64,000 nt of DNA from Narthecium ossifragum (Eukaryota > Streptophyta > Magnoliopsida > Dioscoreales > Nartheciaceae): NCBI GenBank assembly GCA_963920575.1, contig OY986967.1:19820094-19884093 (forward strand). Direction: 5' to 3'. The notes under the pieces were generated by a model. The model was given only the letters and a program-made list of their open reading frames with translations, searched no databases and was not told where the DNA came from. The translations under genes were made by a program, and so were the position numbers. Positions within the stretch are counted from its first letter, which is position 1. Each line of letters starts with the position of its first letter. This document shows positions 1 to 12,316 of this stretch, one piece after another.

Positions 1-1941
1 TCTTCCGTCTCATCAGGGAGAACCTCAGCCCAAGTAGGACACCCGTCCCCATGCTGGATGCCAAGCAGGACAACCCATAACGGGGTAACGCTAACCACAA
101 CTTAGCATTTGATCCTGGAGTACTAGGGACAAACCCCAACCCACGACTAGCCTATCATGCCAATAATGCGCAGGGAAACAGACAAATAATAAAGAGAGCA
201 GTATAAGCAAACATTAAGCAGGGGTACACCTTCGGCCCATTTATTCTAACCACTCCCGAGTGTCATGACTCCCTCGGTTCATCACAAAGCAGTAAAGAAG
301 CATGCAGATAATTACAAGTAGTAAGGGCATACATTCAGCCCATTTATTCTACACAATCCCGGGAGTCACCACTCTCCCGGTTCAACCACAAAGCTGTAAA
401 CACTCAACAGTTACTAACTATACACTAAACATATTAGAAAGCCGTACGCAAAACCATCATAGCAAGCCCCGCGGGCAAAACCGCTAAAATCGCATGTATA
501 CGGAGCCCCGTGGGCAAAACCGCCTCAAACAGGCAAACTGGCACAAATTGGATCAATCCAACTCCTTTGGATCGATCCGAACAGGCCTTGGATCGATCCA
601 ATGAATTGGATCGATCCAAACTAGCGCTTGGATCGATCCAATGAATTGGATCGATCCAACTAGCGCTTGGATCGATCCAACTCACCCTTGGATCGATCCA
701 ACTCACCCTTGGATCGATCCGGCTAGGGAAAAGCAGAGAGGACAACCACTGCCGATTGATCTAGCTCGGCCTTCGGATCGATCTGACTAGCCTCGGATCG
801 ATCCAACACACCGTTGGATCGATCCGGCTAGTCAAAACCCACAGTCACTCTCAGGCATCGTTCCAGGGAGCCTCGGATCAATCCGTACCTACATCGGGAT
901 CGATCCGACTTCCCCCTGTGGACGAGCCATCTTGAGTGCGGCTTACATCGATCCGACAACCACTCGGATCGATCCGACAAGCCGCTCCGATCGATCCTGC
1001 TCAACCAAGGGTTGATCCGAGCAGACCCTTCGGCCAGCGTCGACGACGCTCTCGGCCGAAAAACGACACCAAACCTCACCAAACTTGGTGGGCTAGTAGC
1101 CAAGAGGATCAAGAAGCTACTCAAGGCTTCAAAACCGAAAACACCAACGAGACAAGGAAATCCAATGAAAATAAAGCCGGATTCAAAACCTTCTAACCAA
1201 GCCGGAGTCTTAAGTAGGAACCCTACCTCCCCAGCGCAGCTTCAACCCACGAAGCTAAGCCTAGGATCTTCCTCACGCCTCTACGGTCCCAACGAGCCTC
1301 CAAGCTCCAGAAACGGTGGCCGGAGGAGGGAGAACGGCGACGAGGAAGGTTCAGCCGGCAAAGGGGAAGAAGCAGAGGTCACGCGAGGAAGAAGGGCGAG
1401 GAAGGGAAAAGGAAGGGAAGGAGAGGGGAAGAAGGATAAGACCGGGGAAAGGTGGAGAAGGGGGAGGGAAAGTCTTCCCTCCCCTGACAGGGGAGGTGAC
1501 GGCCGCCGTGGCCGTCCTGTCGAACCCCACCGACAAAGACTTCCTCTGGGCGGGTGAGATCGATCCGCATGGCTTGTCAGATCGATCCGGCTAGCAAGGC
1601 CAGATCGATCCGTCCAAGAGGTGCGATCGATCCACCCCAAGAGACCGATCTATCCTTTCCAAGAGACTGATCGATCCCCCTTCCTGGCATTGAACGATCG
1701 ATCCTTTTAGCAAGGAAGGATCGATCCCTCTTTCGCAGGAAGCTAGACTTGGGTTAAAACTTAAACCCAAGCCCGGATCTTTCGATCCCGGGTCCACCTA
1801 GCCATTCTATTCAAACACATACACCAAAATAAGGCATGTGTGTGCACACGCGGGTGTGAAACAAACCAACAAGGCGCAATTTGACAAAATTGCCCTTGCA
1901 GTCAACAACGAGCCACAGGAATAGAGGAACGGGTCCTCACA
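1..1941 (-). mobile_element. Family-1 LTR copy A1, cut by the window edge
   Basis: The right edge reads GGGTCCTCACA, the reverse complement of the family-1 LTR start TGTGAGGACCC. Inward on the minus strand come the conserved U3 block (AATTTGGTAAATT-like, then CACACCCGCGTG), GATCGATC palindromes, a purine-rich leader, a GTAGGG splice-donor-like site near 1220 and the block with GCCCGCGGGGC near 480-515. The order matches the complete copy at 15326-17695 read in reverse. It sits inside another copy (A2). The LTR end towards base 1 lies outside the window, so solo or full-length status cannot be told. Open frames in it are repeat translations, not genes. Confidence 0.8.
545..1020. repeat. GGATCGATCC palindrome array in LTR A1
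   Basis: Perfect GGATCGATCC decamers start at 569, 590, 608, 630, 648, 669, 690 and 711, giving gaps of 21, 18, 22, 18, 21, 21 and 21 bp. More degenerate copies continue to about 1020. A second cluster at 1555-1735 lies on the promoter side of the purine-rich leader. Because 21 bp is seven codons, the array translates into WIDPxxS-like heptads in open frames; I read these as by-products of the DNA repeat. Confidence 0.9.
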
Positions 1942-2636
1942 AGAAGGATAGATCCGGATGGATTCTCCGGCGTACATCCGGCGAGAAATACCGACGGAAA
2001 ACTCTACCAAATCCCACAAGACTTTGGGATCTGGTAGTACGATGGACCACGAGTCCAAAACCGGTGATATTATGGAAAACCAACATGTATATCTACAGAT
2101 CTAAGCAAAAGATCAACCACGAACCGGAAAAACTTCCAAAAACCCGAAGATTGTAGGTAGGATCCCTACCTAAGCAATAGCAGCTTCAAATCCCAGCTGC
2201 TAGGCCTTGGATCGTCCTCAAACACCTTCAAAAATCGCCAGATCTGAGCTCCAGATCTCCGGATTTCAAAAGGATTCAAGAAAGAAGATCTCGTCTGCTT
2301 TATAGGCAAACGAACCGACTTATGAATGATCGATCTTTCCCTAGGGAAAGATCGATCCTTCATGACGATCGCACTTGACTTTCTGGCACCAAAAGATCAA
2401 TATTCTAGCAAGGAAGGATCGATTCTTTAGGTGCAAAAAGCTAGACTTGGGCTAGAACTTAAGCCCAAGCTCGGATCTTTCGATCCCGGGTCCCACTAAC
2501 CATTCTAGCCAAACATTACCACAAACATAGTCAGTGTGTGCCCACGCGGGTGTGAAACAAGCCGGCAAGGCGCAATTTACCAAATTACCCTTGCGGTCCA
2601 CGACGAGCCACAGGAGTAGAGGGACGGGTCCTCACA
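1942..2636 (-). mobile_element. Family-1 LTR copy A2, promoter-proximal part
   Basis: It begins (minus sense) at 2636 with TGTGAGGACCCG and carries the usual U3 block, a GATCGATC cluster at 2335-2435, a TATA-containing inverted repeat (2292-2312) and a splice-donor-like GGTAGG near 2155-2170. It is cut at 1941/1942 by copy A1, so its remainder lies left of the window. It is itself inserted in copy B; CCAAG (2637-2641) would be the right-hand target duplication. Confidence 0.75.
2292..2312 (-). promoter_or_regulatory. TATA box in the loop of a short inverted repeat (LTR A2)
   Basis: On the minus strand the order is CGTTTGC, CTATAAA, GCAGACG. Six of the seven arm positions pair and the seventh is a T:G mismatch. 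The position fits a core promoter: downstream of the GATCGATC cluster and upstream of the GTAGGG donor-like site. Copies G and J have the same arrangement with other arm sequences. Confidence 0.5.
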
Positions 2637-2808
2637 CCAAGCTTGAGTTGGTCGTCCCTCTTGTTTCGTCGCTTGGGTGAGGGTGACCCTATGTAGGGGC
2701 CCATTCTGGATCGACGAGCTGTGATGCCTCCAGTGGCACCTTAGCCTTGGGATGAAGGATAATACAGTTGCAGTCTACCCTTTCCTTGAGAGTGCCGTAG
2801 AGTAGAAC

Positions 2809-5800
2809 TGTCACGCCCCGATCCAGAAAACCCATCCGGACCGGGACGTGAGGGTTTTAAACTCTAAAATCAAACGACGAGAGCCTCCCCTGTAAACATC
2901 ACTTTTAAACCTGGTGCATGATTAAAATATTCACAATTAATTTAAACTATCCTATCATCAAATCATAATACAAATTAACGACTACAATACTCAATTAACT
3001 TTAAAAAGATACAGTAATGATTCAAATCCTCTAAGTACAGCAATCTCTGATCAATTTACATCAAAATGGGATACAAATACATTTCTCCTTCAGATTACAA
3101 TTTATACATTTAAAGTTGTACATCAATTGAATAGAATAAACTGATGATATCATCGATCTCACGCACCACCAAGGGGAGTGCCGCCTCCAACACCGCAACT
3201 ACCTGAAAAAGAAGGGACTGCATCGACCTGCATCGCCGATGCAGCCCAGGTAAGAGTGGGCAACAAAGGTCAGTAGGGTTCTACGCTATTCTACGTCGCA
3301 CAGAAAGGAAGGGAAACAGCAACAGTGTCGTCTCTCCACCTAAGTCTAAAGGATGCCACGGGTCCCATAACCCTATCGATGTCCCAAGGGCTCCTGTCAT
3401 GAAACCTCTCTCCTGAACATGTTAATAGGAGGCCACGGAATAGTAACATGCAGGATCACCCTTACCCAAGCAGGATTCTCATGCCTTGGGGACCTACGTC
3501 GAGAACGCATCGACAACCATCCTTAGCACTTGGCATTGGAGAAGCGAGACGACCTCTAAACCTCAAACAATATAATATTCCAGTCCGACTACTTAATAAT
3601 CCTCGAATGATATCAAACATGATCATTGATGACAATCACGTCCTAATCCTCGACTACCCAAACCCCGGTTCTAGGGCTAGATCCGGGCTACCCGAGAACC
3701 CCGGATCGAAGATTGAAACCATCGTCTACCACCTAGCCTAATGCTTCTAATGCAAATCAAATGCATGCAATGCTCAGGCACAGGAATACAGGAATAGTAG
3801 CATGCAACAATATGCCAAGACAACATACACGGGCTAGGCGAAGCATCAAGCTTGCCGAAGGGTAAACATAGCAAGGGTTCAAGCAGTAATGATCTATCTA
3901 GCAAAGCTATAATAACAAGTATCCAACAGATCAAAATCCGGCATTACAACGACGTCCGCAGCCGTCAACCACAATTTCTACAACATGGGCACAACCCCGG
4001 CCACACCAACATCAATCAACAACAATTATAATAAACACAACTAGGGCACGACCTCTGCCCATTTAATTATCTAAACATCCCAAGGGGTATGACTCCCTTG
4101 GTTCAACCACAAGCCTCACGTAGGGCTGGGCCACACATAGGGCCTACACATATAGATTTATATATATAGATACATATATATATAACATGTCAGGAAAATG
4201 CTAACATAACATTGATAAGAGGAATCAAGGACATTCATCAAATACAGCATTTTCGTGAATAGGAAACCCAAGTCTATTATCTCGAGAAATTCATGTTACA
4301 TTCACAGAAAATCCAGCTGAGGACCACCTACTAGCATACTAGTATTTATCACACATAATATATCGACTTGCATAAAAGGAGAAGATCTCCATAAACATGA
4401 CATAGAACTAAACATGTACAAATCTATCAAAATCCTATTGGGATTAACATACATGCTATCTAGCAATCTTATTAATCTACCGCGAGAAGATCAAAGGAAG
4501 GAAACCAAGATAAAACCCGGAATTCGGCCAAAATCCAAACTTTATCAAAGGTTCAGTTTCGTCGCAGATCAGGGGAAAATTCATCATAAATCATAGGAAA
4601 ATCTGAAAATTATGAAATCAGCGGCAATTGAAATTAGATTCGATGATCTACAACTTTCATCTAGAAAGTTTCCCGAGATCATGATCACACAGCTCAGAAA
4701 TCGAGCTGGAAACTGACTGTTCATCTAAGAACATAGCATCGACGAAAATCCGGGAAAAACATGCTTAAAAACCCAATAAAATCACAATAAAATCCTAAGA
4801 AACATCTACCAGATGAAGAACATGCATCAAGGGACTAATTAAAGCATAGAAATCAATTAATCCAACAATCAAACCCTAGATCTAGCATATCCTAAAGATC
4901 AAGATAGAAACCCTACCTTCACACGCTAATCCCAGCTTCATCCTTGCCAATCCACCGTCCTCTGTCGAAGCCGCCATCTCCAGCTCGTCGGAGAGCCGCC
5001 GGAGGCCTTCCACAGCCGCAGCCGTCGTCGGAGAAGGAAGAGGGCTGCCGCCGGAGAGAGAGAGGGGAGGAAGGAGGAGGAGGATGCGACCTCACCGCCG
5101 CCTCCAGGCCGCCAGGGAAGGGAGAGGGTTCGCCGCGGGAGAGAGGGTGGGCTGCCGCGGAAGAGAGAAAGGGAAGGAGGGAGAGAGCTCGGGGAAGAGG
5201 AGCTCTGGACGGATCTGAGGAGGGGGAGCTCGGAGGAGACGACGGCCGGCAACGGAGGCGAAGGAGCTTCGGAGAAGAGGGGAGAGGCCGGCGTCGTCGC
5301 GAGCGAAGGAGAAGAGAGGGGGTCGGGTGCGGGGAAACCAGGGAAGGGAGAGGGAAAGAAAGAAAAGAAAAGAAGAAAAAAAAGAGAGAGGGAAAGAGAG
5401 AGAAAGTAAGTAGGAGAGAGAGAAGAGGGTTAAGCCACTTAAGTGGCTTAGCCGGTTCAGACGAGCCAACTGATCAGACTGAATCAGATCAGGCTCCAAG
5501 TTGCGATCTCTACTGGATCTACTCAATCACGTACATCAATCAAGGTCGTGTGTGCACTACTAGGGTGTGAAACTGACCACCAAGGCGTAATTTACCAAAT
5601 TGCCATTGGGGTCCAAAAATCGCGATGCGATCAACCGATCGTAACCCAAGGCCAACCGGGCCAAACCACAAGACCAGACCCTCGACCTACCACGGTCGGA
5701 CCAGGTTTGTGAGGACCCGTACCTCCAACCTGGTCCGACCGCGTCGGTCGAGGGTCTGGTTCTGTTAGTTTTGGGCTCAGTTGGCCTTGCTTTGCGATCC

Positions 5801-8800
5801 CCGCTGATCGTTGCAGCTCCAGGGGTAATTTGGTAAATTACCCTCGCGGAGTTGGTTCCACACATGCTTAGCACACACACGGCCATGTGGTGATGTATGT
5901 GCCTGATTAGATCATTAGGGGAATCCTAGACCGGAAGATCATGATTAGATCAAGGTTTGAGCTTATGGGACCAGATCTGGCCGATCGGACGGCCATGATC
6001 TAATCTTATGTCATTAGTACTTAAACTCCACTTAACCCATCTAATGCTAGGGCTTCAGCCGCGATTAAGAGAGAGAGCAAGAGAGCAGCGGCCCGATCTC
6101 GCGGAAAGAGAGAGGGAGGGAGAGAGAGGTGATGCCGACGGCGGCGACCGCGGTTGAAGAGGCGACCGGAAAGGAGCTTGGCGACTGGACTTTCTTCTTC
6201 AGCGACGACAAGCCTGGCGACTGCGGTGGAGACGGAGAGGTCGACGACGACGACAGAGAGCATGACGATCGGCTGGAGAAGAGAAAATCTCGCGCCTAGA
6301 GGTAGGGTTCTAGCCTAAACTTGGTTTAGACTCTACTAGCATAGATTAGGCCATAGGATTGCATCGGGGTTGGATTTGTTGTGCTTGCCCTGTTTTCCGG
6401 TGACATTTGCTCTGTTTTTGTCCCCTATTCTTCGTCTCCTCTTTACTGCCATTGTTTGAATCGTTGGGTTTCACTGGTTTTGTGGATGATTGTTTCTTCT
6501 TTGTCGGGTTGCCGTGGTTGAGATTCTATGGGTGTTCTTCTCTCCCCTGTACTACCCGGCGAGATGCATTTGGGTCTAGGAGATGGTGATGCTCTCCATT
6601 CTCTCTTGTTGCTGAGGTTTGATCTTTGGATTTCTCTTGGACGTTTCTCCCTGTTCTTGGGCTAGAGGCTCAGGGAATTGCTTGAGAGCTTTTCTTCGAC
6701 TCCCTCCTCACCTGCTATTGGTTTTCCTTTGGATCAAGTGGTTATAGCTAGGATCTTTCTTGGATTGCTGCGACTGAGTTTTGGATTTCCTTTGGGATTG
6801 TTATACCTTACGGATTACTCTGTTTCCCTCCTGCTATCATGGATTTCTATGCCATGCCATGCCATTCGTTCTTGCTAGTTTTGGTTTGAATTCTTTAGCC
6901 CTTGCTGCTATGCCCTGTATTCCCTATCTATGTTAGGCTATACTCTGGTGTTCCTCTTCTCCTCTCGTGGTCAATGTGCAGATCTGTTGGCTTGTTGAGT
7001 TGTGTTGCGTTTGTCCCTTGTTTGGATCGATAGATAGCCTGGCTACTGTGTCCTGTTCGAGACCTTTGGTTGGGATTCGTTCCCTTCCCTCGATGCTGCA
7101 ATAGTTGGCTTGTGGCATTTGCTTTGGGTTTCAATCTCAAGTATAAGTGTTTGATTCAGACTTTCTTCTGTACATGGCCCTTGTTCCGAGATGTGCCTTT
7201 GGAGTTGATCATTTAATCCCATTTAGTTCTAGCTCACCATTTTATCCGGCAAGTGTTTGGTGAAATGCCAAAGAGAGTCTTGCAATCCCCCCTTCATCTC
7301 CTGCCATGTTCCCTCTTGCTACCATGACTTGATAGGCTTTACTCTCTTAAGATCTTGGCATCTTAGGGTCGTAGTATCAGCAGGAGTCGAATGCTGCACT
7401 GATTGAGCTTCCTACCTCAATGCGTCTTAGATTAGTTGCTATCGACTGCTTCGAAGTGCTGCTAAGTTGATTCTTGCCAGCGTGCATAACCTGTGATTGG
7501 TTTTGATCATAATATCATTTGATTGATTGAGCTGATGATTATTCAAATGTTTCATTCCGTTTATTTGCTTCCTAATGCTTATGTTAGTTGAATATTTCAA
7601 GTATGCATCTTAATATCATGTAAGCCTAGGGCCGGCGACGTGCCCGTTTTTATTTATTCTGTGGAAATGCTTATATTGTGCGGGCCAGTGGTACCCTGTT
7701 GGTTGATTAGCTGAGGATGTGCCATTGTACAATTTCTGACTGACGGCGGTGCATGCCGTCGAAATGCCGAAATTTGGATTGAAACGTGGTAACATTGAAC
7801 TAGCTTAACTCTCTTTTATGTCTTATATGATAAATTGGACATGCCTGATGAGATGTCATGTAGAGACACCTAAGCCTAGTTGTTTGAATAGGCTCATGTA
7901 TGATGATTGCATTAGAGGCACTGAGGCTAGGTGATAGGCGATGGATTCGATCGCCGATCCGGGATTCTCGGGTAGCCCGGATCTAGCCCTAGGACCGAGG
8001 TTTGGGTAGTCGAGGATTAGGACGTGATTGTCATCGAATGATCATAATTGATATCATTTGAGGTTATTGTTATAGTCGACCATATTGGATATTATTGTAT
8101 TTGAGGTGTAGAGGTCGTGTCGGTCTCTAAGGCCAAGTGCTAAGGATGGTTGTCTATGCATTCCCTGACATGTGTGTCCCCGCGAAAGATGGTATGACTG
8201 GGCAGGGTGGTACCTGGACAGGAGCCCGCAGTCTTTGTTTCCTCTCGTTTGTTCTTGGGTAAGGGTGATCCCGCATGGTACCGTTCCCCTGTTGATGCTT
8301 AGGGTGATCTTGGTAACATGTTCAAGAGAGAGGTTCATGACGGGAGCCCTTGGGACATCGATAGGGTTATGGGACCCTTGGCATACCTTAGGCTTAGGCG
8401 GAGAACGACACAGTTGCAGTTTCCCTTCCTTTCTGTGCAACGTAGAGTAGAACCCTACTGGCCATTGTTGCTCACCCTACCTGGGCTGCCTCGGCGATGC
8501 AGGTCGATGCAGTTCCTTCTTTCAGGTGATCTTCTAGAAGATGGGGTGATATTTCGAGGTGATCGAGGACTTGGAACTTCGAGGAGTTCATCTACAGTTA
8601 ATTTACAGTTTTAATCAGTGATGTATAAATTGATGTATAATCTGAAATATTCGAGAATAGAATTGTATGATTATTAATTGAATTGTATTAGGGAAATGTT
8701 GTAATGTTCTTTAATGTTGATATTTGAGGAATGTATTGATTGATCATTTTGTCCTAAATGTATTTTGTCAAATATCAAAGTTGTAAAGTTGTAAAATTAT

Positions 8801-9006
8801 CCAATGTACAGGTTTCCTGTGTTATAATTATAAAGGGGATTCTGCCAAAATTTTTATGAACTTGAGGAATTAAATTGTTTAAATTCATAGCAGTTGTACA
8901 TTTGTGTGCCCATTGATGTTGTAAATAGGTTTAAGTGGCTCACGACTCGATCTGGATGGGTTTTCTGGGTCGGGGCGTGACAAGGTTGGAGGAACGGGTC
9001 CTCACA
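2809..9006 (-). mobile_element. Family-1 solo LTR C (2.9 kb), split by LTR D
   Basis: The 3' terminus on the minus strand is the TGTCACGCCCCGA-side end at 2809; the 5' terminus TGTGAGGACCCGT lies at 9006. The body is 2809-5707 plus 8988-9006, about 2.92 kb without D. It is flanked by perfect 5-bp repeats AGAAC (2804-2808 and 9007-9011). It contains a purine-rich leader near 5000-5420 and the U3 block near 5540-5600. There is no second LTR and no internal coding region, so it is a solo LTR. Confidence 0.9.
5708..8982 (+). mobile_element. Family-1 solo LTR D (3.3 kb)
   Basis: Starts TGTGAGGACCCGTACC and ends TCTGGGTCGGGGCGTGACA. Perfect target duplication AGGTT lies at 5703-5707 and 8983-8987. 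It interrupts LTR C 19 bp from C's terminus and in the opposite orientation, so the 5' ends of C and D abut. Internal landmarks: U3 block near 5820-5880, purine-rich exon-like leader near 6060-6290, donor-like GAGGTAGGGTTC near 6300, and acceptor-like GATGCAGGTCGATGCAG near 8493. No element gene is present; open frames inside it are not conserved between copies. Confidence 0.92.
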
Positions 9007-9497
9007 AGAACCCTACTGGGCTTTATGCTCACCCTACCCGGGCTGCGTTTTGCAGGTGCATGCGCCGTTCCTTCCACATCAGTAGCCACAGGCGGATCAG
9101 CTCTTGGAGGCGCTTCTACTTCGGGTGGACCTTGAGATTGTTGGCAGATTAGAGGGCTCAATTTAGTATTTTATATTTATTTGGAGTAGTTAAATCTTGG
9201 AGATTTATGCTTCTTATTTGAGGACAAATTGTATAACTTTTAATTTTGATATTAATGACAATGATGTTTATCTAAATGTTCAAGTTGGGTCTGTAATAGC
9301 TATTGTAGCTGCAAATCTCTATTTATGCCCTCATGATCCAGTATTTAAATTTATTGTGGAATGTAGAAACTGTGCAGGTTCCTTGTGTATGAATTATAGA
9401 GGAGACTCTGTCAAAATTTTTGCGCCCATTGATGATTTATCAGGTTTAGATTGCTCATTCCCCGATCTGGATGGGTTTTCTGGGTCGGGGTGTGACA

Positions 9498-9691
9498 CTC
9501 GGATCCTCAGATCTAGATTACTCCTAATGGTCTAATCAAGCACGTACATCATTATAGGGTCGTGTGTGCGCTACGCGTGTGAAACCAACTCCGTCAAGGG
9601 TAATTTACCAAATTACCCCCGGAGCCGCAACGATCAAAGCCAGATCCTCGACCTACGTGGTCGGACCGGGTTGGAGGTACGGGTCCTCACA
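9498..9691 (-). mobile_element. Family-1 LTR copy E, 5' terminal fragment
   Basis: Minus-sense start TGTGAGGACCCGTACC ends at 9691. The first about 190 bp (U3 block) are present, then the sequence is cut by LTR B at 9497/9498. The remainder must lie left of the window. E interrupts the pol region of gypsy element F. Confidence 0.75.
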
Positions 9692-10391
9692 GTGTCAGTC
9701 TAGTCATTAGTCCGGCAACTCTGGAGAAGTCCCGCACTAACCGCCTGTAGTATCCCGTCATGGCTAGGAAACTGCGGACCTCGAACACTGTCTCCGGTCT
9801 CTGCCACTGTACCACTACCTCGACCTTGGGAGAGTCAATTGAGATCCCTGCTGCTGACACCACGTGTCCAAGGAATCCCACCTGTGCAAGCCAGAACTCG
9901 CACTTAGAAGCCTTAGCATATAGCCGATGCTCCCGAAGTAGCTGCAACACTATCGCCAAATGTCGCCCGTGCTCCTCCTTTGACCGAGAGTACATTAGAA
10001 AGTCGTCGACGAACACCACCACGAACTGGTCTAGGAACGGCCAGAAGATCCTCTCAATTTGCCGAACAGGTCATCGATCCGCAACATCAGATACATGTTC
10101 CTCATCGTCACCTTGTTGAGCCGCATGTAGTCTATGCAAAGTCGAAGAGTACCATCCTTCTTCTTTGTGAACAACATTGGCGCCCCCAGGGAGCAATGCT
10201 GGACAGATAAAGCCTCTGCTGGACAGCTCATCCAACTGGGTCTTCAAGTCGCTCTGCTCTATTGGTGCCATCCTGAAAGTTGGGAGTGAGATCGGTGTGG
10301 TGCCTGGTACTAGGTGGATCTCAAAATTGACCTCTCTGGACGGTGGAAGCCCCGGCAACACCTCGGGAAACACGTCTGCAGAGTCGCACAT
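9692..10391 (-). pseudogene. Gypsy reverse transcriptase remnant (element F)
   Basis: Three overlapping frames spell the N-terminal RT region (motifs FPEVLPGLPPxR, FEIHLVPGTx[17 protein letters not shown], then LNKVT), followed by FVDDFLMYS and the thumb segment ending YYRRLVRDFS. FVDD is the catalytic pair of aspartates. The stretch normally between the LNKVT region and FVDD, the fingers/palm with the PFGLTNAP-type motif, is missing, so about 40 or more residues are deleted. Frameshifts lie near 10231 and 10071. Downstream RNase H and integrase are replaced by LTR E. Not functional. Confidence 0.85.
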
Positions 10392-10798
10392 GATCCTGGA
10401 AAAACTGCTATGCTACACTCCCTCAGAACAAAAAAGGATAGGCTGGCCAACCAGGTTGAAAGCTTGCCGTCACGCCTTCCCACACCACAAGCAAAGGAAT
10501 CGGATGAGAACCGATCCCCCAATAACACAAATCGTGTCCCGTCGGGTGTCCAAGCAGCTACCCTCCAGCGACCACAGTCGATGACGGCTCGGTATGCTGG
10601 TAACCAGTCCATACCGAGTATCACGTCAAAACCGATCATGTCTAGCACCCACAGGTCTAGACAGACACGGAGGCCTCCAGCCTCCAACAAACAAGATCGA
10701 TATACCTGGTCTACCCAGACTGACCCGCCGATCGGGGAGTCCACTGACTGTGCCACCTCTAGCCAACCCGTCTCTATTCCTAGCGATGCCACACACAT
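10392..10798 (-). pseudogene. Gypsy protease-region remnant (element F)
   Basis: The readable segment includes GFDVILGMDWLPAYRAVIDC, a motif typical of the end of the retropepsin domain in plant Ty3/gypsy Tekay/Del-like polyproteins. The active-site DTG region upstream is not recognisable in frame. It joins the RT remnant through a frameshift. Confidence 0.75.
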
Positions 10799-11099
10799 GC
10801 TAGCAATATAGGAAAGAGACGCCCCGAAATCTATCAGTATATCTACTTAAGAACTGGAAAGCTGAAAGATACCTTTGACTACTGATGGCTCTGCCGCGGC
10901 CTGTTGGTATTGTTGTGGCCGCTGGTACAGCTGCATGGTGTTCAGCTGCTCACGCTCTGGGAGGGCAAATGCACGCCCTCGACGGCCACCTCCACCTTTG
11001 GAGTCACTCGGTCCAGCCCTTGATCCGCGCCCACCACTTCTCCCCTGCCAAGCACTGGACCCTCCGCCTCTATTGCCCTGCGGCATAGCGTCTCGCGCT

Positions 11100-12124
11100 C
11101 CTCACAGGTGACAGTCTCTACGGAAGTGTCCTAGCTGCTCGCATGGGAAGCACGTAACTGACGTGCTGTCATGCCACTGACCCTGGCCTCCCCCTGACAA
11201 AGCCTGCCCAGACGGCCCGGTCGTCAGGAGAAACTGGCATGCTGGACTTGGCAACTGCGGCTAAAACTGATGTGGGTGCCGCAACTGCTGCTGGAAGGGT
11301 CGCGGGTGCCGTTGTTGCCCTCTGCCGAATCCTCCTCTGCTCTGGGGTCTCTGCGATCAGCTCGTAGAGAATGCCGGTGGAGTAGCCCTGCACCTTTCAT
11401 CCTGTAACTGCACCTCCATTACTAAGGTGCAGTTCAGAACTGTTGCGTAGGTCTGGAAGCGGTAGGAACAAGTCTGTCGTCTGATCTCTGGCCAGAGTCC
11501 CCTCTCAAACTACCGTGCCATGGCTGTCGAATCTGCTGCCACTGCCCCCGCAAAACGGACTAGATGTGTGAACCGGGTGGCATATTGCTGAACGGAGCGA
11601 GTACCTTGCAGAAGGGACTGGTACTCGCGGGACAGAGCGTCACGCGTACTCTCCGAATAGTACACGTCTAAGAACAACGCCCTGAACTCCCACGGTTGCT
11701 CTCCTCCGTTACCGGTGTGTTGGGCGATGCACCACCAGTCAAGGGTGTCCCCGTCCAACTGAAACGCTGCGAGGGTGACCCGGATTCGGTCATCCTCGAT
11801 GAAGAGAGCATCCATGATGCGCGTGACTCCCCTGAGCCAGCCATCCGTTGTAGTCGGATTCCCAGTCTCACCACTGAACCTAGGCGGGTTCAGTCGCTAG
11901 AAATCCATCATGACCACCACAGCGGTCCCCCCGTCGATAGGAGCGAGGACCCTCTCCTCGGCGAGAAACACCTCCTCCTGTGCGACTGAAATCGTTACTG
12001 GTGATGGCTCAGCCTGCCTAGCTCAGACCGCACTGACAGGAACCTCCCTTCTCGGTCGGGCGGGTCGACCGGGTCGAGCCCCACTCCGACCAACAACCGA
12101 AAGCCGGCCTCGAGCTCCCGACAT
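11100..12124 (-). pseudogene. Gypsy gag remnant (element F)
   Basis: The likely start ATG is at 12124 (MSGARGR..., matching MLGARGR... in copy M). The retrotransposon gag core is at 11815-11510: FQLDGDTLDWW, then YYSESTRDALSREYQSLLQG and VQQYATRFTHLVRFA. A zinc knuckle of type CX2CX4HX4C (CFPCEQLGHFRRDC) is encoded near 11120-11160. Stops and frameshifts separate the pieces. This is a nucleocapsid/capsid precursor of a chromovirus-like gypsy element, now broken. Confidence 0.8.
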
Positions 12125-12302
12125 CTACGCAATCAACAACAAAAAACATGCGTCCACTCGTCATAAACAACACAACACTAAAATGAAAAAGCACGACACA
12201 TCACAAGAAGAGCATGCACGGATGTTCTATACATAGAACTATCCCATCCCACGCTCAATCTCAACCGAATCCTGATCCTATCCCTGGGACCTACAACCTA
12301 TA

Positions 12303-12316
12303 CTCTGATAACAAGC
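12303..12316 (-). other. Primer-binding site of element F
   Basis: On the minus strand, directly after the LTR end, the sequence reads GCTTGTTATCAGAG. This is close to GCTTTGGTATCAGAGC, the complement of the initiator-Met tRNA 3' end used by many plant LTR elements. Copy M shows a better-preserved version at 23942-23957. Confidence 0.7.

Larger units (their letters stand above)
2637..9497 (+). mobile_element. Family-1 LTR copy B, split by LTR C
   Basis: The left piece 2637-2808 carries the 3' half of the LTR (GTGCCGTAGAGTAGAAC). The right piece from 9007 resumes with AGAACCCTACTGGG, includes the TGCAGGTGCA acceptor-like site near 9049-9061, and ends with CTGGGTCGGGGTGTGACA at 9497. The sequences at 2804-2808 and 9007-9011 are both AGAAC, the duplication made by LTR C. 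B is inserted in LTR E. Its 5' part is displaced left of the window by A2. Confidence 0.8.

Noticed and set aside
545..1020. Regularly spaced repeats resembling a CRISPR array
   Set aside because: Repeat units are 10-bp palindromes with 8-13-bp spacers, in plant LTRs; no leader and no cas genes.
434..1124. Open frames with WIDPxxS or DRSxxxSDRS heptads
   Set aside because: They are translations of the 21-bp palindrome array on both strands of an LTR. The same pattern appears in several frames and there is no start context or domain.
4938..5570. Long Arg/Gly/Glu-rich frames on both strands
   Set aside because: They lie in the purine-rich leader of LTR C, are low complexity and occur on opposite strands; similar shadows occur in A1, M and O.
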